Made by a program: the position numbers and the translations under genes
Notes under the pieces: model-generated
Databases searched by the model: none
The model's input: the letters and a program-made list of their open reading frames with translations, nothing else
Told to the model about the DNA's origin: nothing
Part shown: piece by piece, positions 6,085 to 8,816 of the stretch
Numbering within the stretch: the first letter of the stretch is position 1
Layout: each line of letters starts with the position of its first letter
Assembly: GCA_045612485.1 (NCBI GenBank)
Contig: JAZKZE010000083.1
Span: 1 to 8,816, forward strand
Length of the DNA: 8,816 bases
Origin: RGIG5327 sp045612485
GTDB taxonomy: Bacteria > Verrucomicrobiota > Lentisphaeria > Victivallales > UBA1829
Direction: 5' to 3'

Positions 6085-7542
6085 ATGGAAAACAAAGCAG
6101 ACATCGGTCTTATCGGTCTTGCCGTTATGGGCGAGAACCTCGTCCTCAACATGGAAAGCAAAGGTTTCACTGCGGCTGTTTACAACCGTACTGTGGAAAA
6201 AGTTGACAACTTCGTCAACGGCAGAGGCAAAGGCAAAAACTTTATCGGCTGCCACTCTCTGGAAGAACTTTGCGGAAGCCTCAAGACCCCCCGCCGCATC
6301 ATGATGATGGTGAAAGCAGGCAAACCTGTGGATGATCTTATTGAACAGCTTCTCCCCCATCTGGAAAAAGGTGATATCCTCATCGACGGCGGCAACAGCT
6401 TCTTCCAGGATACCATCCGCAGAACCAAATATCTTGCAGAAAAAGGTTTCTGCTTTGTGGGTACCGGTGTGTCCGGAGGGGAAGAAGGAGCATTGCTCGG
6501 TCCTTCCATGATGCCCGGAGGAGCTCCTGAAGCATGGGAACATGTCAAACCCATCTTCCAGTCCATCTGTGCAAAAGTCCAGGGCGGCCTTCCCTGCTGC
6601 GAATGGGTTGGCGACAACGGTGCCGGTCACTATGTGAAAATGGTTCACAACGGTATCGAATACGGTGATATGCAGATGATCTGCGAAGCCTACTGGATCC
6701 TGAAAAATGTTCTCGGTCTTTCCGCCGCTGAACTGCATGAAGTTTTTGAAGAATGGAACAAAGGGGAACTCAACAGCTATCTTATCGAGATCACCAGTGC
6801 CATCTTCACCAAGATCGATCCTGAAACCGGCAAACCTGTTGTGGATATCATCCTTGACGCCGCCGGACAGAAAGGTACCGGTAAATGGACAAGCCAGAGC
6901 GCCCTTGACCTGGGTGCCCCCGCTCCCACCGTTGCAGAAGCTGTGTTTGCCCGCTGCCTCTCCGCTGTGAAAGAAGAACGTGTTGCCGCCTCCAAGATCC
7001 TTACCGGCGATGCTCCCAAATTCACCGGCGACAAAAAAGAATTCATCGAAAAAGTCCGTCAGGCTCTCTATGCCTCCAAGATCTGCTCCTATGCACAGGG
7101 CTTCCAGCTCATGCGTCTTGCAGCAAAAGAATACAACTGGAACCTCAACTACGGTGAAATCGCTCTCCTCTGGAGAGGCGGCTGCATCATCCGTGCCCAG
7201 TTCCTGGAAAGAATCAAAGAAGCCTTCGACAAGAATCCCGCTATCGACAACCTCCTGCTGGATGACTTCTTCCACGCTTCCATCGACCGCTGCCAGAAAG
7301 CATGGCGTGAAGTTGTGGCACAGGCAGTCCTTATGGGCGTACCTGTTCCCGCTTTCTCCAGTGCCCTCGCTTACTTTGACGGCTACCGTTCCGCCTGCCT
7401 GCCTGCAAACCTGCTCCAGGCCCAGCGTGACTATTTCGGTGCCCACACTTACGAAAGAGTGGACAAACCCCGTAAGGAAGCCTATCACACTGAATGGACC
7501 GAACACAGCGGCAAAACCGTTGCCGGTACCTACATGGCATAA
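6085..7542 (+). CDS. gnd: 6-phosphogluconate dehydrogenase, decarboxylating (EC 1.1.1.44)
   Basis: Encodes 485 residues, close to the long form found in most bacteria and animals. Converts 6-phosphogluconate and NADP to ribulose 5-phosphate, CO2 and NADPH in the cytoplasm. Seen in order are the nucleotide loop IGLIGLAVMGENLV-like GLAVMGENL (11-19), NRT (34-36; Arg35 favours NADP), DGGNSFFQDT (101-110), GTGVSGGEEGALLGPSMMPG (127-146), and KMVHNGIEY with catalytic Lys185, Asn189 and Glu192 (matching Lys183, Asn187 and Glu190 of the sheep enzyme). FDGYRS (431-436) and FGAHTYER (451-458) at the end complete the substrate site. The chosen ATG has AAAGGAA (6074-6080) 4 bases upstream; an in-frame start at 6004 would place 27 non-homologous residues before the Rossmann fold and overlap the promoter. 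Its codons are rich in C-ending choices, suggesting strong expression. The LarA-like gene follows after 23 bases, probably cotranscribed. Confidence 0.97.
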   Translation: MENKADIGLIGLAVMGENLVLNMESKGFTAAVYNRTVEKVDNFVNGRGKGKNFIGCHSLEELCGSLKTPRRIMMMVKAGKPVDDLIEQLLPHLEKGDILIDGGNSFFQDTIRRTKYLAEKGFCFVGTGVSGGEEGALLGPSMMPGGAPEAWEHVKPIFQSICAKVQGGLPCCEWVGDNGAGHYVKMVHNGIEYGDMQMICEAYWILKNVLGLSAAELHEVFEEWNKGELNSYLIEITSAIFTKIDPETGKPVVDIILDAAGQKGTGKWTSQSALDLGAPAPTVAEAVFARCLSAVKEERVAASKILTGDAPKFTGDKKEFIEKVRQALYASKICSYAQGFQLMRLAAKEYNWNLNYGEIALLWRGGCIIRAQFLERIKEAFDKNPAIDNLLLDDFFHASIDRCQKAWREVVAQAVLMGVPVPAFSSALAYFDGYRSACLPANLLQAQRDYFGAHTYERVDKPRKEAYHTEWTEHSGKTVAGTYMA

Positions 7543-7551
7543 TCTCCATAC

Positions 7552-7569
7552 AAGGATAAAATGATATGA
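7552..7569 (+). promoter_or_regulatory. Ribosome site with Met-Ile-stop minigene overlapping the next start
   Basis: AAGGA (7552-7556) is 4 bases before ATG ATA TGA (7561-7569) and 9 bases before the ATG (7566-7568) of the LarA-like gene. The minigene stop TGA (7567-7569) overlaps that ATG as ATGA. Both spacings are usable, so ribosomes could start at either place. A role in translational tuning is inference. Confidence 0.4.
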
Positions 7570-8816
7570 GTATCTTTGCACAGAAGAGCGGAGTAGATGT
7601 TTCCGTAAGCGATGCGGAACTTCTTTCCCTCATCAAAACAACTGTGGAAAAGAGTGGAAAAAAGGGGGGCAGAATGCTTCTGCTCCCCCCGGATCACACA
7701 AGGCTTAATTCCTATGCCGGAAAGATCACGGAAATGGTGTATGAAACATACAAAGACGCATGGCAGATGGATATCATGCCTGCTCTGGGTACACATGCAC
7801 CCATGGGGGAAAAAGAACTTTCCCTCATGTTCGGTGACAAGATCCCCCGTTCTCTTTTCAAAGTCCACGACTGGAGAAATGATGTGGTCACCATGGGGAC
7901 AGCCTCCTCTGAATTTCTGAAGGAACTTTCCGGAGGCAAACTGGATTATGAAGTGAAGATCCAGGTCAACAAGATCCTCTTTGAAGGTTATGACCTTATT
8001 CTCTCCATCGGTCAGGTGGTTCCCCATGAAGTTGTGGGAATGGCAAACTACACCAAGAACCTTATGGTCGGTGTGGGCGGTTCCGATATCATCAACAAGT
8101 CCCACTTCCTCGGCGCTGCCGCCGGACTTGAGACCATCATGGGCAGAGCGGACTCCCCTGTCCGCAAACTTTTCAACTACGGTGTCGACACCTATCTGAA
8201 AGATCTTCCTCTGGTCTACATGCTCACCGTTATGTCCCGTGACGATGCCACGGGCAAGATGGCGATGCGCGGATTCTACTCCGGTACCGGTGTCGAAGTC
8301 TTCAACGAAGCCTGCAAGCTCAGTGTTGAAACCAACTTGCAGCTGCTGGATGCCCCCCTGAAAAAGGTGGTCGTCTACCTCGATCCCGAAGAGTTCAAAA
8401 GCACCTGGCTGGGCAACAAGGCTGTCTACCGTACCCGTATGGCGATCGCTGATGACGGCGAACTCATCATCCTTGCTCCCGGACTCAAAGAGTTCGGCGA
8501 AGATAAGGAAAATGACCGTCTCATCCGCAAATACGGCTACAAAGGCACCCCCAACACCCTGAAAATGGTTGAGGAAAATCAGGAACTCCGTGACAGTCTG
8601 GGCGCCGCCGCTCACCTGATCCACGGCTCCAGCGAAGGCCGTTTCAAGATCATCTACTGCCCCGGTCCCGGCGTCACTGCCGAAGAGATCCGCAGTGTCG
8701 GTTTTGAATACGCCGATCTGGCTGAGATGTCCGCCAAATACGATCCTGAAAAGCTGAAAGACGGTATCAACACCGTTGACGGCGAAGAGATCTTCTACAT
8801 CAGCAATCCCGCTCTG
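7566..8816 (+). CDS. LarA-family (DUF2088) nickel-pincer-dependent racemase/epimerase, 3' end cut
   Basis: Open from the ATG at 7566 to the window edge: 417 codons, no stop, so the C-terminus is missing (family members are about 420-430 residues, so little may be lost). LarA enzymes racemise or epimerise 2-hydroxy acids in the cytoplasm using a nickel pincer nucleotide bound to a lysine. The key residues are present: DHTR (Asp43, Arg46), THAPM (His77), VPHE (His154), YTKN (Lys164) and KSHF (His180). The spacings His154-Lys164 (10) and Lys164-His180 (16) equal those of His174, Lys184 and His200 in Lactiplantibacillus LarA, so it should be catalytically competent. Sequence around these motifs (MANYTKN in place of the usual GYSGGxK) suggests a superfamily branch other than true lactate racemase. 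The position 23 bases after gnd hints at a sugar-acid substrate such as gluconate. The cofactor genes larB, larC and larE are not in the window. Confidence 0.85.
   Translation, partial: MSIFAQKSGVDVSVSDAELLSLIKTTVEKSGKKGGRMLLLPPDHTRLNSYAGKITEMVYETYKDAWQMDIMPALGTHAPMGEKELSLMFGDKIPRSLFKVHDWRNDVVTMGTASSEFLKELSGGKLDYEVKIQVNKILFEGYDLILSIGQVVPHEVVGMANYTKNLMVGVGGSDIINKSHFLGAAAGLETIMGRADSPVRKLFNYGVDTYLKDLPLVYMLTVMSRDDATGKMAMRGFYSGTGVEVFNEACKLSVETNLQLLDAPLKKVVVYLDPEEFKSTWLGNKAVYRTRMAIADDGELIILAPGLKEFGEDKENDRLIRKYGYKGTPNTLKMVEENQELRDSLGAAAHLIHGSSEGRFKIIYCPGPGVTAEEIRSVGFEYADLAEMSAKYDPEKLKDGINTVDGEEIFYISNPAL

Noticed and set aside
6052..7581. A 509-codon open frame antisense to gnd
   Set aside because: It mirrors gnd almost exactly; its length results from the lack of TTA, CTA and TCA codons in strongly biased gnd. 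Its product is a Phe/Gly/His-rich string without recognisable motifs.
7530..8624. A 364-codon open frame antisense to the LarA-like gene
   Set aside because: The opposite strand carries all LarA active-site residues in frame. The antisense frame exists because of codon bias in the sense gene.

Overview
The window most resembles a Lentisphaerota genome (Victivallis-like, gut or other anaerobic polysaccharide degrader). This is inferred from gene content, not from a marker gene. The clues are a short-leader pseudopilin of the [24 protein letters not shown] type with a C-terminal DGHV motif, an exported DUF4838 (GH67-like) protein, a GH4 glycosidase and an AraC regulator in one locus. Related planctomycete/verrucomicrobial groups are the main alternative.

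Layout. Positions 1-68 hold no gene, only a candidate leftward promoter with an inverted repeat. An intrinsic terminator at 69-111 closes a leftward operon that runs from 4774 to 152: pseudopilin (4774-3947), DUF4838 exported putative glycoside hydrolase (3924-1552) and GH4 NAD-dependent glycosidase (1537-152). Gaps are 22 and 14 bases, and each gene has a good Shine-Dalgarno site. The 311-base divergent region 4775-5085 contains a TATAAT box for this operon, TGATTTTA repeats, a TTGATT-17-TATATT promoter for the rightward regulator, and an apparent 41-codon remnant of an unidentified gene. Rightward are an AraC-family regulator (5086-5907), then a 177-base gap carrying a TTGAAA-17-TATATT promoter, 6-phosphogluconate dehydrogenase (6085-7542) and, 23 bases later, a LarA-family (DUF2088) nickel-pincer hydroxyacid racemase/epimerase. 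The last gene starts at 7566 and runs off the right edge.

How they fit. The left half reads as a small glycan-utilisation locus. The AraC protein, transcribed divergently, probably controls the operon; the exported DUF4838 protein would act on extracytoplasmic glycan, and the cytoplasmic GH4 enzyme would finish the imported sugar, probably a uronide or other pyranoside. The pseudopilin is the puzzling partner, and no transporter is present. The right half is metabolic: gnd belongs to the oxidative pentose phosphate pathway, and the adjacent LarA-like enzyme may feed or drain a hydroxy-acid (possibly sugar-acid) pool. The two right-hand genes use noticeably more C-ending codons than the left-hand ones, which suggests high expression.

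Most interesting points: a non-standard CGGF metal-site motif in the GH4 enzyme, a pseudopilin leading a glycosidase operon, a Met-Ile-stop minigene overlapping the start of the LarA-like gene, the gnd/LarA-like pairing, and the gene remnant plus repeats in the divergent regulatory region.
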